DNA from: Holdemania filiformis DSM 12042
Lineage (GTDB): Bacteria > Bacillota_I > Bacilli_A > Erysipelotrichales > Erysipelotrichaceae
NCBI RefSeq assembly: GCF_000157995.1
Contig: NZ_GG657556.1
Location: forward strand, 1-49,088
DNA: 49,088 nucleotides
Direction of reading: 5' to 3'
Part shown: piece by piece, positions 35,172-43,906 of the stretch
Layout: each line of letters begins with the position of its first letter
How positions within the stretch are numbered: the stretch's first letter is position 1
Translations under genes and position numbers: made by a program
The notes under the pieces: model-generated
What the model was told of the DNA's origin: nothing
What the model saw: only the letters and a program-made list of their open reading frames with translations
The model's database searches: none

Positions 35172-38100
35172 ATGTTTTCTAAGTTTAGTGTTAAGAAACC
35201 CTATACTGTGATTGTGGGCGTGGTCATGTGCCTGTTGCTGGGCGTGATTTCATTTATGAATTCAACAACTGACCTTTTGCCCGAAATGGAGCTGCCCTAT
35301 GTCGTCATCTATTCGACATATCCGGGGGCCAGCGCCGAAAAAGTAGAAACCAGTCTGACCCGGATTTTGGAATCCTCGGTCAGCACGACAGAAAACCTGT
35401 CGAATATGAGTTCGATTTCTTCGGATAATTTATCGTTAATTATTCTGGAGTTTGCCGACGATACCAACATGGATACGGCAATGCTCGATCTGAATGCCAA
35501 GATTGATCTGGTGAAGGGCTATCTGGATGAAACGATTTCCAGTCCGACGCTGATGGCAATCAACCCGAACATGATGCCGATCATGATGGCGACGGCAGAT
35601 TATGACGGTCATGACCTGCAGGGATTGAGCGACTTTGTCAATGAGAAGGTCGTACCGGAGCTGGAAAAGACCAAGGGCGTCGCGTCAGTGGATCCAACCG
35701 GTTTGTTGGAAGAAACCGTGCAGATCGTGCTTGATCATGACAAGATCGATGCGATCAACAACAAAGTGCTGGACAGCGTCGATTCCGAGCTGGCAAAGAC
35801 CGAACGGGAACTGCGGGAAAAGCTGCAGGAGGTCAACGACGGCCTGCAGAAAATCACCGACGGTGAGTCGGAATTAACCAGTACGAAAAATGAAACCTAT
35901 GACAAGCTGGCGCAGTCTTCCGTTCAGCTGCAGCAGGCGGCGACGAATCTGATCGCGATGGATTCGCAGATCACTCAGCTGAAAGCGGAGAAGGCGGCCT
36001 TTGAACAGATCGTCAGCGGCGTGGATCAGCTGAGAACACAAGTTCCGGACAATCCTGATGCAACGAATGAGGAATTAATAGAATATCTGGAGAGTTTGCC
36101 TGCGACCATTACTATGTTGACACAAAGTAAAGATGCACTTGCGAACTATCAAATTCTTATTAATGAAATATCAGATGATACTTCGTTAGCTGATCAGCCA
36201 TTACCTGAGGAAATAACTTTCATTTTAAGCAAATTTAAAGTTGATCTGACTAAAATAACAAATTATGGAGAGGTCAAAGCAGCACTGTCGGGCGCAGTAG
36301 CAACCATAGATCAAGCTTTAACCCCGTTAAATGCACTTTCGTCTAATTTAGACGCCATGAAAGAAATGGTAGGAAAGTACGACGACGCGAAGGTCAAGTT
36401 AAGCAATGTTGAAATCGAAATCGCGACGGCTGAAGGCGTGAAGCAGGCGGCCAGCAGTATGCTGACAAAAGCCGGGATCGACGTTTCCGACCTCAACAGT
36501 CTGCAGTCCAAGCTGGAATCCGGAAAGTTGACTGCGGCCGGTGAGATTACCAAGGGCGAAATGACGATCTCCACGACCAAGACAACGCTGGAATCCGCCA
36601 AGACGCAGATTGAGGACGGCTTGAAACAGATTGCCGACGCCCGCGATGAAGCGCTGAAAAAAGCAAATATTTCCGAAGCCCTTTCGCCGAGCATGATCTC
36701 GACGATGCTGACGGCGGAGAACTTCTCGATGCCGGCCGGCTATATCGCCTCCAACGACGATTCGCTGCTGATCAAGGTCGGAGATCAGTTCGCTTCGCTG
36801 GAAGAAGTGGAAAATCTGCTTCTCATGTCGATGGAGATCGACGGATTGGAAGAAGTCCGGCTGAAGGATCTGGCAAGCGTTCAGATCGTCAATAACAGTG
36901 AAAAATTATATACCCGCGTCAACGGCAATCCGGGCATCATGCTTTCCTTCCAGAAAAGCTCGACCGCCTCGACCGCGGACGTCTGCAAAGCCCTGCATAA
37001 AACCTTTGACAAGCTGGGCACGCAGTATGAAGGTCTGCATTTCTCAACCCTGATGGATCAGGGCGTCTATATCGATATGATCGTCAATTCCGTTCTGGAG
37101 AATTTCCTGTACGGCGCCATTCTGGCGATTATCGTTCTGATCTTATTCCTGCGCGATCTCAAGCCGACGGTGATCATCGCCCTCAGCATTCCGATCTCGC
37201 TGATGTTCGCCATGGTGCTGATGTATTTCAGCGGTGTGACGCTGAATATTATCTCGCTGTCCGGTCTGGCGTTAGGTGTCGGGATGCTTGTCGATAACTC
37301 CGTTGTCGTTATTGAAAACATCTACCGGATGCGCAACGAGGGCGTCGGCTTGATCGACGCGGCGATTGAAGGCGCTAAACAGGTTGCCGGAGCGATCATC
37401 GCTTCGACGCTGACAACGGTCTGCGTCTTCTTGCCGATTGTGTTTGCGACCGGTCTGGCCCGTCAGCTGTTCGTCGATATGGGGCTGACGATTGCCTACT
37501 CGCTGCTCGCCTCGCTGATCGTCGCCTTAACTCTGGTGCCGATGCTTGCCAGCAAAATGCTGAAAAAGCAGAATGAAAAGAAGCACGGCTTCTTTGAGAA
37601 GCTGGTCAGCGGATATACCGGGCTGTTGAAATGGTCGCTGGGTCACAAGCTGATCGTCATGGGCGGCGTCATCGCGTTGTTGATTTTCAGTACGATCGGC
37701 GTTATGAACATGGGGATGACGCTGATTCCGTCAATGGATTCCGGCCAGATGTCGGTCAGCGTAACGATGCAGAATGAGGAGGCTTCCGATCAGGAATGCT
37801 TCGCGATGTACGATCAGGTCATGGAACGGCTGATGCAGGTGGAAGGCGTTGAGACCGTTGGCGTTACCAGCGGCGGCAGCGGCCTGTCCACGATGATGGG
37901 CGGAGGCGGCAATACCTCCACGACCTTCTATATCATCACGGAAGAAAAAGCGAATACGAAAAAAATGGAAGCGGAAATCCCGCAGGTTCTGGCGGATCTG
38001 CCTGTTGATGCGGCAGTTTCCACAAGCAATATGGATTTGAGCGTGCTGGGCGGCAGCGGCGTCGCGATGACACTGTACGGCGATGATCTGGACGAGCTGC

Positions 38101-39164
38101 AGGCGTCCGCGATCCAAATCGGCAATCAGTTGAAGCAGATCGAAGGCATCGACGTCGTGGACGACGGTCAGCAGGATCCGGTCAAGGAAGTCCGCGTCAT
38201 CGTCGATAAGAATGAAGCGATGAAATACGGCCTGACCGTAGCGCAGGTCTATCAGAGCGTCGCTTCCAGTATTAAAGAGGAAACGACCAGCACGACTCTG
38301 GCGATTCAGGACAAGGACTATCCCGTCGTCATCGTTCAGGACGCCGCTTCCTTAACCCAGCTGGATAACCTGCAGGATATGAAGCTGAAGGGAACCGAAA
38401 ATCAGGAAGAAAAGGAAGTCGAGCTGTGGCGGATTGCCGATATCGAAAACGGCACCGGCATGAACAGCATTTACCGTGAAAACTCCCGCCGGTTTGTCAA
38501 TGTCAGCGGTACGATCAAGGAGGGCTACAACGTCAGCCTCGTTACCCGCGACGTGCAGAAGCAGCTGGATACCAGCGGACTGCCGGAATCAGTAAGCTTG
38601 GAGTTCAGCGGTGAAAACGAAACGATCATGGAAACGATGGTCACGATGATTCAAATGATTCTGTTGGCGATCGCGTTTATCTACATGATCATGGTCGCTC
38701 AGTTCCAGAGCCTGTTATCCCCGTTTATCGTTATGTTTACGATTCCGCTGGCCTTTACCGGCGGCTTCCTGGGCCTGTTGATCACCGGTCAGGAATTGAG
38801 CATTGTCGCGATGCTGGGCTTTCTGGTGCTGTGCGGCGTCGTTGTCAACAACGGCATCGTCTTTATCGACTATGCCAACCAGCTGAAAGAACGGGGTTAT
38901 GCCACCCGCGAAGCGATCATTGAAACCGGCCGGACCCGTCTGCGTCCGATCTTGATGACGGCGCTGACGACGATTCTGGCGATGACGACGATGGCGCTGG
39001 GAATCGGCACCGGCAGCGATATGATGCAGGGCATGGCGATCGTTACAATCGGCGGTCTGACTTATTCCACGGTGCTGACGCTGTTTGTCGTGCCGATCAT
39101 GATCGAAGTGACAAGCCGCCGCAAGGACCGCAAAAAAGCAAAGGCGGAACCGGCGCATGAGTGA
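35172..39164 (+). CDS. RND (AcrB-type) efflux transporter with a coiled-coil insert
   Basis: A 1330-residue RND transporter, about 300 longer than AcrB. The usual two halves are present: TM1 (about 13-33), TM2-6 from about 635 to 790, TM7 (about 835-855), and the last helices from about 1155. The TM4 motif is GVGMLVDNSVVVIENI, with Asp-Asn in place of AcrB's Asp-Asp. The extra length is in the first outer loop (about 200-500), rich in Leu/Gln/Lys/Glu heptads and probably a coiled coil. As there is no outer membrane, it likely exports lipids, peptides or drugs to the cell surface. Within this insert, 36.05-36.38 kb is markedly AT-rich. AAAGGAGAGG precedes the ATG. Confidence 0.93.
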   Translation: MFSKFSVKKPYTVIVGVVMCLLLGVISFMNSTTDLLPEMELPYVVIYSTYPGASAEKVETSLTRILESSVSTTENLSNMSSISSDNLSLIILEFADDTNMDTAMLDLNAKIDLVKGYLDETISSPTLMAINPNMMPIMMATADYDGHDLQGLSDFVNEKVVPELEKTKGVASVDPTGLLEETVQIVLDHDKIDAINNKVLDSVDSELAKTERELREKLQEVNDGLQKITDGESELTSTKNETYDKLAQSSVQLQQAATNLIAMDSQITQLKAEKAAFEQIVSGVDQLRTQVPDNPDATNEELIEYLESLPATITMLTQSKDALANYQILINEISDDTSLADQPLPEEITFILSKFKVDLTKITNYGEVKAALSGAVATIDQALTPLNALSSNLDAMKEMVGKYDDAKVKLSNVEIEIATAEGVKQAASSMLTKAGIDVSDLNSLQSKLESGKLTAAGEITKGEMTISTTKTTLESAKTQIEDGLKQIADARDEALKKANISEALSPSMISTMLTAENFSMPAGYIASNDDSLLIKVGDQFASLEEVENLLLMSMEIDGLEEVRLKDLASVQIVNNSEKLYTRVNGNPGIMLSFQKSSTASTADVCKALHKTFDKLGTQYEGLHFSTLMDQGVYIDMIVNSVLENFLYGAILAIIVLILFLRDLKPTVIIALSIPISLMFAMVLMYFSGVTLNIISLSGLALGVGMLVDNSVVVIENIYRMRNEGVGLIDAAIEGAKQVAGAIIASTLTTVCVFLPIVFATGLARQLFVDMGLTIAYSLLASLIVALTLVPMLASKMLKKQNEKKHGFFEKLVSGYTGLLKWSLGHKLIVMGGVIALLIFSTIGVMNMGMTLIPSMDSGQMSVSVTMQNEEASDQECFAMYDQVMERLMQVEGVETVGVTSGGSGLSTMMGGGGNTSTTFYIITEEKANTKKMEAEIPQVLADLPVDAAVSTSNMDLSVLGGSGVAMTLYGDDLDELQASAIQIGNQLKQIEGIDVVDDGQQDPVKEVRVIVDKNEAMKYGLTVAQVYQSVASSIKEETTSTTLAIQDKDYPVVIVQDAASLTQLDNLQDMKLKGTENQEEKEVELWRIADIENGTGMNSIYRENSRRFVNVSGTIKEGYNVSLVTRDVQKQLDTSGLPESVSLEFSGENETIMETMVTMIQMILLAIAFIYMIMVAQFQSLLSPFIVMFTIPLAFTGGFLGLLITGQELSIVAMLGFLVLCGVVVNNGIVFIDYANQLKERGYATREAIIETGRTRLRPILMTALTTILAMTTMALGIGTGSDMMQGMAIVTIGGLTYSTVLTLFVVPIMIEVTSRRKDRKKAKAEPAHE

Positions 39165-39738
39165 GGAGAAGAAGACTCAGGTCTATCTCGGCGTGATCAG
39201 CCTGGTGCAGCAGGGCCGCTCGCTCAATGAGCTGAAGGTTTCGGAAATTGCCGAAGCCAGCGGGATCGGCAAGGGCACCTGTTATGAATACTTTTCTTCA
39301 AAAGAGGAAATTATCCGGGAAACGTTGTTGTATACATTTCATAAAGAATTTGACAACTTCTGCGGCCTGCTTCAATTCGAACAGGGCTTCGAGGCCGGCT
39401 TTCGGCAGATCTTGACAGTGATGGAAAAAGCGCTGAGTCAGTTCTCGCCGTTTCAGACGCTGATGTCCAGCGTCGGCAAGCGGGAGCTAAAACAATACGT
39501 CAGCGAGGAAGCGATGGAAAATATTATGCGCCAGATGATCCGTTTAATCGATCTGTTGCTGGACCAGGCGCTGCAGGAAGGCGTAATCGAGCCGCAGCGG
39601 CCGCGGGAGTATCAGCGCTTTGTCTTGATCGGCGTCATGCAGGCGTATTGCTTCCAAATTACCAACCCGCAGTTACAGATCTCCGCCGCTCAAGCCGCGG
39701 ACTATGCCTGGCAGGGGTTGCGGGAAGCGCTGGCATGA
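39157..39738 (+). CDS. TetR-family regulator of the RND operon
   Basis: A 193-residue repressor. The N-terminal helix-turn-helix (about 20-50: LNELKVSEIAEASGIGKGTCYEYFSSKEEII) is typical of TetR, and the C-terminal helical part would bind the inducer. The ATG overlaps the RND stop by 8 bases. A TetR-type palindrome sits over the operon's promoter, so this protein probably represses both genes until a pump substrate is bound. Confidence 0.92.
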   Translation: MSEEKKTQVYLGVISLVQQGRSLNELKVSEIAEASGIGKGTCYEYFSSKEEIIRETLLYTFHKEFDNFCGLLQFEQGFEAGFRQILTVMEKALSQFSPFQTLMSSVGKRELKQYVSEEAMENIMRQMIRLIDLLLDQALQEGVIEPQRPREYQRFVLIGVMQAYCFQITNPQLQISAAQAADYAWQGLREALA

Positions 39739-39789
39739 ACGGCAATTAAAAATGACAAAGCAATAATGAACATTAGAATCTGAAATAAA

Positions 39790-39838
39790 AAAAGAAGATG
39801 AGAGAACTTAGTTAGACCCTAAGACTCCATCTTCTTTT
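39790..39838. terminator. Bidirectional terminator between convergent genes
   Basis: AAAAGAAGATG (39790-39800)/CATCTTCTTTT (39828-39838) with an inner CTTAG/CTAAG stem and T-runs on both strands. Confidence 0.85.
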
Positions 39839-39867
39839 CTTCATTTATCAGTCAGGATAAAATCAAA

Positions 39868-40320
39868 TTAGTGAGCAAACTGGAACGGCGTAGCCGCTGT
39901 GTAAGCGTCCGCACCTTCCGCAAGCAGATTTATCGTTACATCTTCCAAGTGCAGCGTCTGGAAACCATTTTCAACCTTTCCGCTTTCATTAACGAACTCT
40001 AGGGTCTGGGCATAGCCCTCCGCTTCCGCTTCATCAACCTGGACTTCAATCGTTACGCTTTCGCCATCCGCAAGGCCGCCATCCGCGTAATTCGTGCCTT
40101 TCTCTTCTGAACCTGTTTTGTAGATATACAGTTCAGTGATTGTTTCTCCCGTCGTGTTGACAACAACGTATTTTCCGCTTGTTGCCACTTCCTTCTTTTC
40201 GGTTTCTTTATTTTCTGTCTCCGGCGTCGGGGTAGGTTCCTGTGTCGGTTTTGGTTCTGCCGGAGCGCTGCAGCCTGCGAGCAAGGCCGCTGCCAGGACT
40301 AAAGCTAAAAATTTCTTCAT
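39868..40320 (-). CDS. Small lipoprotein with a Pro/Thr/Glu-rich linker
   Basis: A 150-residue exported lipoprotein of unknown function. The signal peptide ends in LLAGC (Cys17). A PTE-rich linker (about 20-45) leads to a beta-rich domain (KYVVVNTTGETITELYIYKTGSEEKG ...), which resembles small surface sandwich domains; I do not name a family. AAAGGAA lies before the ATG. A weak minus-strand promoter (TTGACT at 40394-40389, 17 bases, TTTATC) precedes it. It ends at the shared terminator with the TetR gene. Confidence 0.82.
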   Translation of the reverse strand: MKKFLALVLAAALLAGCSAPAEPKPTQEPTPTPETENKETEKKEVATSGKYVVVNTTGETITELYIYKTGSEEKGTNYADGGLADGESVTIEVQVDEAEAEGYAQTLEFVNESGKVENGFQTLHLEDVTINLLAEGADAYTAATPFQFAH

Positions 40321-40508
40321 CTTTCTATTCCTTTCCGTGCTTTGTAAGCATCATACGTTGACCATGATAAACTGTATAGCAGGAATACAGTCAATCCCTT
40401 TTCCCATTTAAATTAACTTTCAAAAAAGTTTACTAAAGGATGAAAGCAGGCATCGCTGAAAACAGACATCGATTTTCCCATGTTTCTTCAACCCCAACAT
40501 ACAAAAAG

Positions 40509-40551
40509 GCCGGCGGCACAAAGAGGTTTGTTTTTACTTTGCGCTGCCGGC
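40509..40551 (-). terminator. Terminator of the MerR regulator gene
   Basis: GCCGGC-GGC-ACAAAG pairs with CTTTG-CGCT-GCCGGC with small mismatches; on the minus strand it is followed by CTTTTTG. Confidence 0.6.
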
Positions 40552-40625
40552 GTGATGCCGTTTCAAATTTTAAGCGTGGTAGAAATGAGTTGACGGATTC
40601 ATCCTGAAGGGGATCAGTTTTTTCT

Positions 40626-41453
40626 TCAGGGTAATTTTCTGACCGGAACTTCCAGCATACTCAAATCGTTTTTACCGGCGATGTAATAATTTTCGACGAT
40701 ATTGTGCAGAATAATATTGCCGGTGACTTCATAATGATGGTCGTCAATATATTGCATGACGTCGCATAAGAGTTCAAATTGTCCGGGATTGCCATAGAAA
40801 TATTTTTTTACTTTCATTCCGCCGGACAGGGTGATCACATTGGAATGATCGGCCGAAATATTTTCGATGATGAAGAAGACGCCGCTGTCGCGGTAAGGAT
40901 CTGCGCTGTGACACGCTCCTTTGCGAAAGAGAACGCCGCAGCCTTCAAATTGGATATTGGTGTGCTGTAACGTCAATTCCACACATTTCCGATAGGCGGC
41001 GTCGATCATCGCGTCTTCTTCCAGCGATAAATCAAAGGGGGCGAAGAAGGCGGTTCTTTCCTGTTCCTCACTGACAAAGATCTTGTTTAATTCGTATTTT
41101 CCAAATAGCGACTGATAGTACATCTTCCGGTGATGTGTAATCAGTTTTTTCATCTGTAATTCCAGAATCTGATCATCTAATTTCGCAATCTGTGTATCGA
41201 AAAGCGCTAAGATTGAATCCGCATTATTTTTTTTCATGACTTCCATGATATCCGATAACGACATCCCCGCATCTTTCAGCTGCATGATCTCGATCATTTT
41301 CGGTTTCTGCGAATGCTCGTACAGCCGATAACCGTTGTCATTGATCTTCGCGGGCTTAAATAATCCGATTTTATCGTAATGGATCAGTGTTTGTCTGGTA
41401 ATGCGGAACATCTCCGCGAATTCCGTGATGGTATAAATCTCTTTCTCTTCCAT
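40626..41453 (-). CDS. MerR-family transcriptional regulator with an effector-binding domain
   Basis: A 275-residue regulator. The N-terminal winged helix (about 5-75) has the MerR pattern YTITEFAEMFRITRQTLIHYDKIGLFKP ... GYRLYEHSQ, followed by a dimerisation coiled coil (about 80-120) and a ~150-residue C-terminal domain resembling GyrI/BmrR effector-binding folds. The ATG at 41453 has AGGTGA upstream; a longer frame from 41522 would run through the promoter. No target gene is directly adjacent on the same strand, so it may control itself or distant genes. Confidence 0.88.
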   Translation of the reverse strand: MEEKEIYTITEFAEMFRITRQTLIHYDKIGLFKPAKINDNGYRLYEHSQKPKMIEIMQLKDAGMSLSDIMEVMKKNNADSILALFDTQIAKLDDQILELQMKKLITHHRKMYYQSLFGKYELNKIFVSEEQERTAFFAPFDLSLEEDAMIDAAYRKCVELTLQHTNIQFEGCGVLFRKGACHSADPYRDSGVFFIIENISADHSNVITLSGGMKVKKYFYGNPGQFELLCDVMQYIDDHHYEVTGNIILHNIVENYYIAGKNDLSMLEVPVRKLP

Positions 41454-41493
41454 GCTTGTCACCTGATTCCTGGTCTGGAACTTTGTTGGTTTT

Positions 41494-41522
41494 ATTATAA
41501 GCCACCCCGCTGTCTGCCTCAA
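41494..41522 (-). promoter_or_regulatory. Promoter of the MerR regulator gene
   Basis: On the minus strand TTGAGG (41522-41517) and TATAAT (41499-41494) with a normal 17-base spacer, not the long 19-20 base spacer of MerR-activated promoters. Confidence 0.6.
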
Positions 41523-41632
41523 GGATAAGGCCCGGAGTTTTTGACAAACAGTAGATTTTGACTATCAAGCCGGGATAAACAGGAAAAGCAGACCGGCGAA
41601 GATCTGCTTTTGTGAAAATGAATGGATTCATT

Positions 41633-42226
41633 TTATTGGGAAGAATCCGGACGTTTATCCTGCGGAGCCGGCCCGCATTTTCGGCGCGCGAGGATCAACA
41701 GCCAGGCCATCGCCACGGTATAAAACATTTCAAGTAGGGAATTGACGCTGAGAAAGCGGATATACAATAAAGCGCAGATGATCAGAATCCCTGCGGTCAT
41801 TTCGATTCCCCAGCGGCCTAACTGCCATCTTCGCCGCTGTCCGGCATAGAAGACGCGCAGGATTAAGAGATTCAGCGCCAGGAAGGCCAGATTGCTGACA
41901 AGGATATGCAGCTGGGCCAGAAACGGAAAGGATTCCGGCAGGTAAGGCACAAGCATCGAAGCGATCATCAGAAGAAACGTCAGATCTTCCCGCCGCTGTA
42001 ACGAAACGCCGAGCGCTTCAGCCAACGCGCGGATCATCGCCCGGAAAACAAGCGCGCCGACGATAGCCCAGATCACAAGCAACAAGCGGTAGTCCAGACC
42101 GTTGCCAACCCAGGATAAGTTGGTAGTCAGCGGATCATCGCGCAGGATCAGAAACAGCGTGAACAGCGGAAACAGCACACCGCCCGCCAGCTCGGTTTTA
42201 TTCAAGACAGAACGTATTTTTTTCAT
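41633..42226 (-). CDS. Multi-pass membrane protein of unknown function
   Basis: A 197-residue protein with about six hydrophobic helices (GVLFPLFTLFLIL, LLLVIWAIVGALVF, LTFLLMIASMLVPYL, ILVSNLAFLALNLLIL, MTAGILIICALLYIRFL, MFYTVAMAWLLILA) and a short Lys/Arg/Pro-rich cytosolic tail. I do not recognise a family. The first ATG (42226) lies six bases after a perfect TATAAT, so the transcript should start at or next to the AUG; no Shine-Dalgarno sequence is seen. A TTG at 42256 would lie inside the promoter. Confidence 0.75.
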   Translation of the reverse strand: MKKIRSVLNKTELAGGVLFPLFTLFLILRDDPLTTNLSWVGNGLDYRLLLVIWAIVGALVFRAMIRALAEALGVSLQRREDLTFLLMIASMLVPYLPESFPFLAQLHILVSNLAFLALNLLILRVFYAGQRRRWQLGRWGIEMTAGILIICALLYIRFLSVNSLLEMFYTVAMAWLLILARRKCGPAPQDKRPDSSQ

Positions 42227-42232
42227 GACACC

Positions 42233-42261
42233 ATTATAGCGAAAAGCGTCTTTCAATTCAA
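42233..42261 (-). promoter_or_regulatory. Strong promoter giving a probably leaderless mRNA
   Basis: On the minus strand TTGAAT (42261-42256), a 17-base spacer and TATAAT (42238-42233), then GGTGTC and the ATG. Confidence 0.65.
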
Positions 42262-42288
42262 ATCCGGACTTCGCAGCGGAAAAAAGTG

Positions 42289-42297
42289 TGATACAAT
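42289..42297 (+). promoter_or_regulatory. Extended -10 promoter of pheA
   Basis: TGATACAAT, TGn-extended; GGAGG follows at about 42309. Confidence 0.5.
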
Positions 42298-42319
42298 AAA
42301 TTCACTTTGGAGGAAGATC

Positions 42320-43165
42320 ATGGATAAGAAAATTAAGGTGGGGTATCAGGGGGCGCACGGCACCTTCAGTGAAATTGCCGTACAGGAGTTTTTTAAGGAC
42401 AGGCCGTTCACCGCTTGTAATTATGCCAATTTCCCGTCGATCATTGCCGACGTTGAAAGCGGTGCTATCGATTACGCGCTGCTGCCGGTGGAGAATACGA
42501 CGACAGGGATTATTTATCGGACTTATGATTTGTTGAAGGACAGCGATATCTTTGCGGTCGGCGAGATTTTAGTGCGGATCGACGAGCAGCTGATCGGTCT
42601 GCCGGGAACGAACATCGAGGATCTGCGCGAGGTGTATTCCCATCCGGAACCGCTTGATCAATGTTCCGGTTTCTTTGCGGCGCATCCGTGGATTAAACCG
42701 GTGACCTATCAGGATACGGCGAAAAGCGTGGAATATGTGGCGCAGTGCCAGGATCCGTCGAAAGCGGCTTTGGGGAGCTGGCTGGCGGCGGAATATTATC
42801 ATCTGCCTATATTAAAGGAACGGGTACAGGATAATCAGCTGAATACAACGCGGTTTTTCTGTGTGGCAAAAGGCGAGCAGACCGTTCAGGAGGCAGATAA
42901 GATCAGCATGTATTTCGTCGTCAATCATGAACCGGGTGCGTTGTATGAGGTCATTCGAGTTTTCGCTCAGCGGGGCATCAACATGTTGAAGCTGGAATCC
43001 CGGCCGATCCGCGGACGGATGTTTGAGTATTGTTTCTATATTGATTTCGACGGCAGTCTGCTTCAGCCAAAGACGCAGGAAGCGATTGCCGAGGTTCGCG
43101 AGCATTGTCTGGAGGTTAAAGTTCTGGGCAGCTACAAGCGGGCGTTTAACGGAGAGCTGTTATGA
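42320..43165 (+). CDS. pheA: Prephenate dehydratase with ACT domain
   Basis: A 281-residue monofunctional enzyme converting prephenate to phenylpyruvate in Phe synthesis. The catalytic domain (about 1-190) shows GYQGAHGTFSE, LPVENTTTG and the catalytic Thr in NTTRFFC. The ACT domain (about 195-275) has HEPGALYEVI and LESRP, the Phe-binding motifs that allow feedback inhibition. There is no chorismate mutase part. GGAGG lies six bases before the ATG. The last four bases overlap a lipoprotein gene. It is about 2.6 kb from the aroB operon, with related but separate regulation. Confidence 0.96.
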   Translation: MDKKIKVGYQGAHGTFSEIAVQEFFKDRPFTACNYANFPSIIADVESGAIDYALLPVENTTTGIIYRTYDLLKDSDIFAVGEILVRIDEQLIGLPGTNIEDLREVYSHPEPLDQCSGFFAAHPWIKPVTYQDTAKSVEYVAQCQDPSKAALGSWLAAEYYHLPILKERVQDNQLNTTRFFCVAKGEQTVQEADKISMYFVVNHEPGALYEVIRVFAQRGINMLKLESRPIRGRMFEYCFYIDFDGSLLQPKTQEAIAEVREHCLEVKVLGSYKRAFNGELL

Positions 43166-43794
43166 GAAGGAAACTTGTGATTCTGTTGGGTGCGCTGATG
43201 CTCAGCGGATGCGCCGCTGCGCCGGAAGTGAAACCCACGCCGTCCCTCACGCCTTCACCGGCAATCGAACAAACGCCCATGCCTTCGCCGGCAGCGACTC
43301 CCGATCCGACGGTCAACGACAAATCCGCCGACCTGAGCGCTTATGAAGGCTTCACGGACGAGCAGAATGCTTTCGTTGAAATCAGTCTGGAAGCTTCGCT
43401 GGAAAAAATCGAACAGGGCGAATCGTTCATGATCTATTATGGCAAGCCGAATTGTCCGTGGTGTATTGAAGCGGTGCCGGTTTTAAATGGAGCGGCTAAG
43501 GAAAACGACGCAGTTGTTTATTACGTCGATACAAGCAAGCCTGAAAATTACTCGGAAGCGATGATTGAAAAGATCATGACGCTTTTTGAAGGCTGGCTGC
43601 TGAAGGATGAGGAAGGCGAGGAAGGGTTTTATGTGCCGGACGTTGCATTGATTGTTAACGGCCGGGTCGCGGCTAATCATATCGCGACCGTCGATTCACA
43701 CGATCCGTATACCGCACCGATGAGCGAAGCGGAACAGGCAGAGCTGAAACAAATTTATACAGAGATGATAAAAAAGTTGACCTCCGCGGCTTAA
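43162..43794 (+). CDS. Thioredoxin-fold lipoprotein with a CPWC motif
   Basis: A 210-residue exported lipoprotein. The signal peptide ends in LSGC (Cys17), followed by a Pro/Thr-rich linker (about 20-52) and a thioredoxin-like domain with CPWC (Cys98 and Cys101) and VPDVALIVNG as the cis-Pro region. It probably acts in extracellular thiol-disulfide exchange. The ATG overlaps the pheA stop (ATGA), so it is cotranscribed with pheA although no functional link is obvious. Confidence 0.86.
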   Translation: MRRKLVILLGALMLSGCAAAPEVKPTPSLTPSPAIEQTPMPSPAATPDPTVNDKSADLSAYEGFTDEQNAFVEISLEASLEKIEQGESFMIYYGKPNCPWCIEAVPVLNGAAKENDAVVYYVDTSKPENYSEAMIEKIMTLFEGWLLKDEEGEEGFYVPDVALIVNGRVAANHIATVDSHDPYTAPMSEAEQAELKQIYTEMIKKLTSAA

Positions 43795-43840
43795 AACTAT
43801 GGATTTTTACATAAAAAAGATTCGGTTATCGAAGTCGTAA

Positions 43841-43849
43841 TGATATAAT
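43841..43849 (+). promoter_or_regulatory. Extended -10 promoter of the pilin gene
   Basis: TGATATAAT with a TGn extension; no good -35. Confidence 0.5.
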
Positions 43850-43906
43850 AAATATGGATTTCCGGCAGTGTTTCTAGTCGGAAACAAGATAAGGCAGGGA
43901 TAAGCG

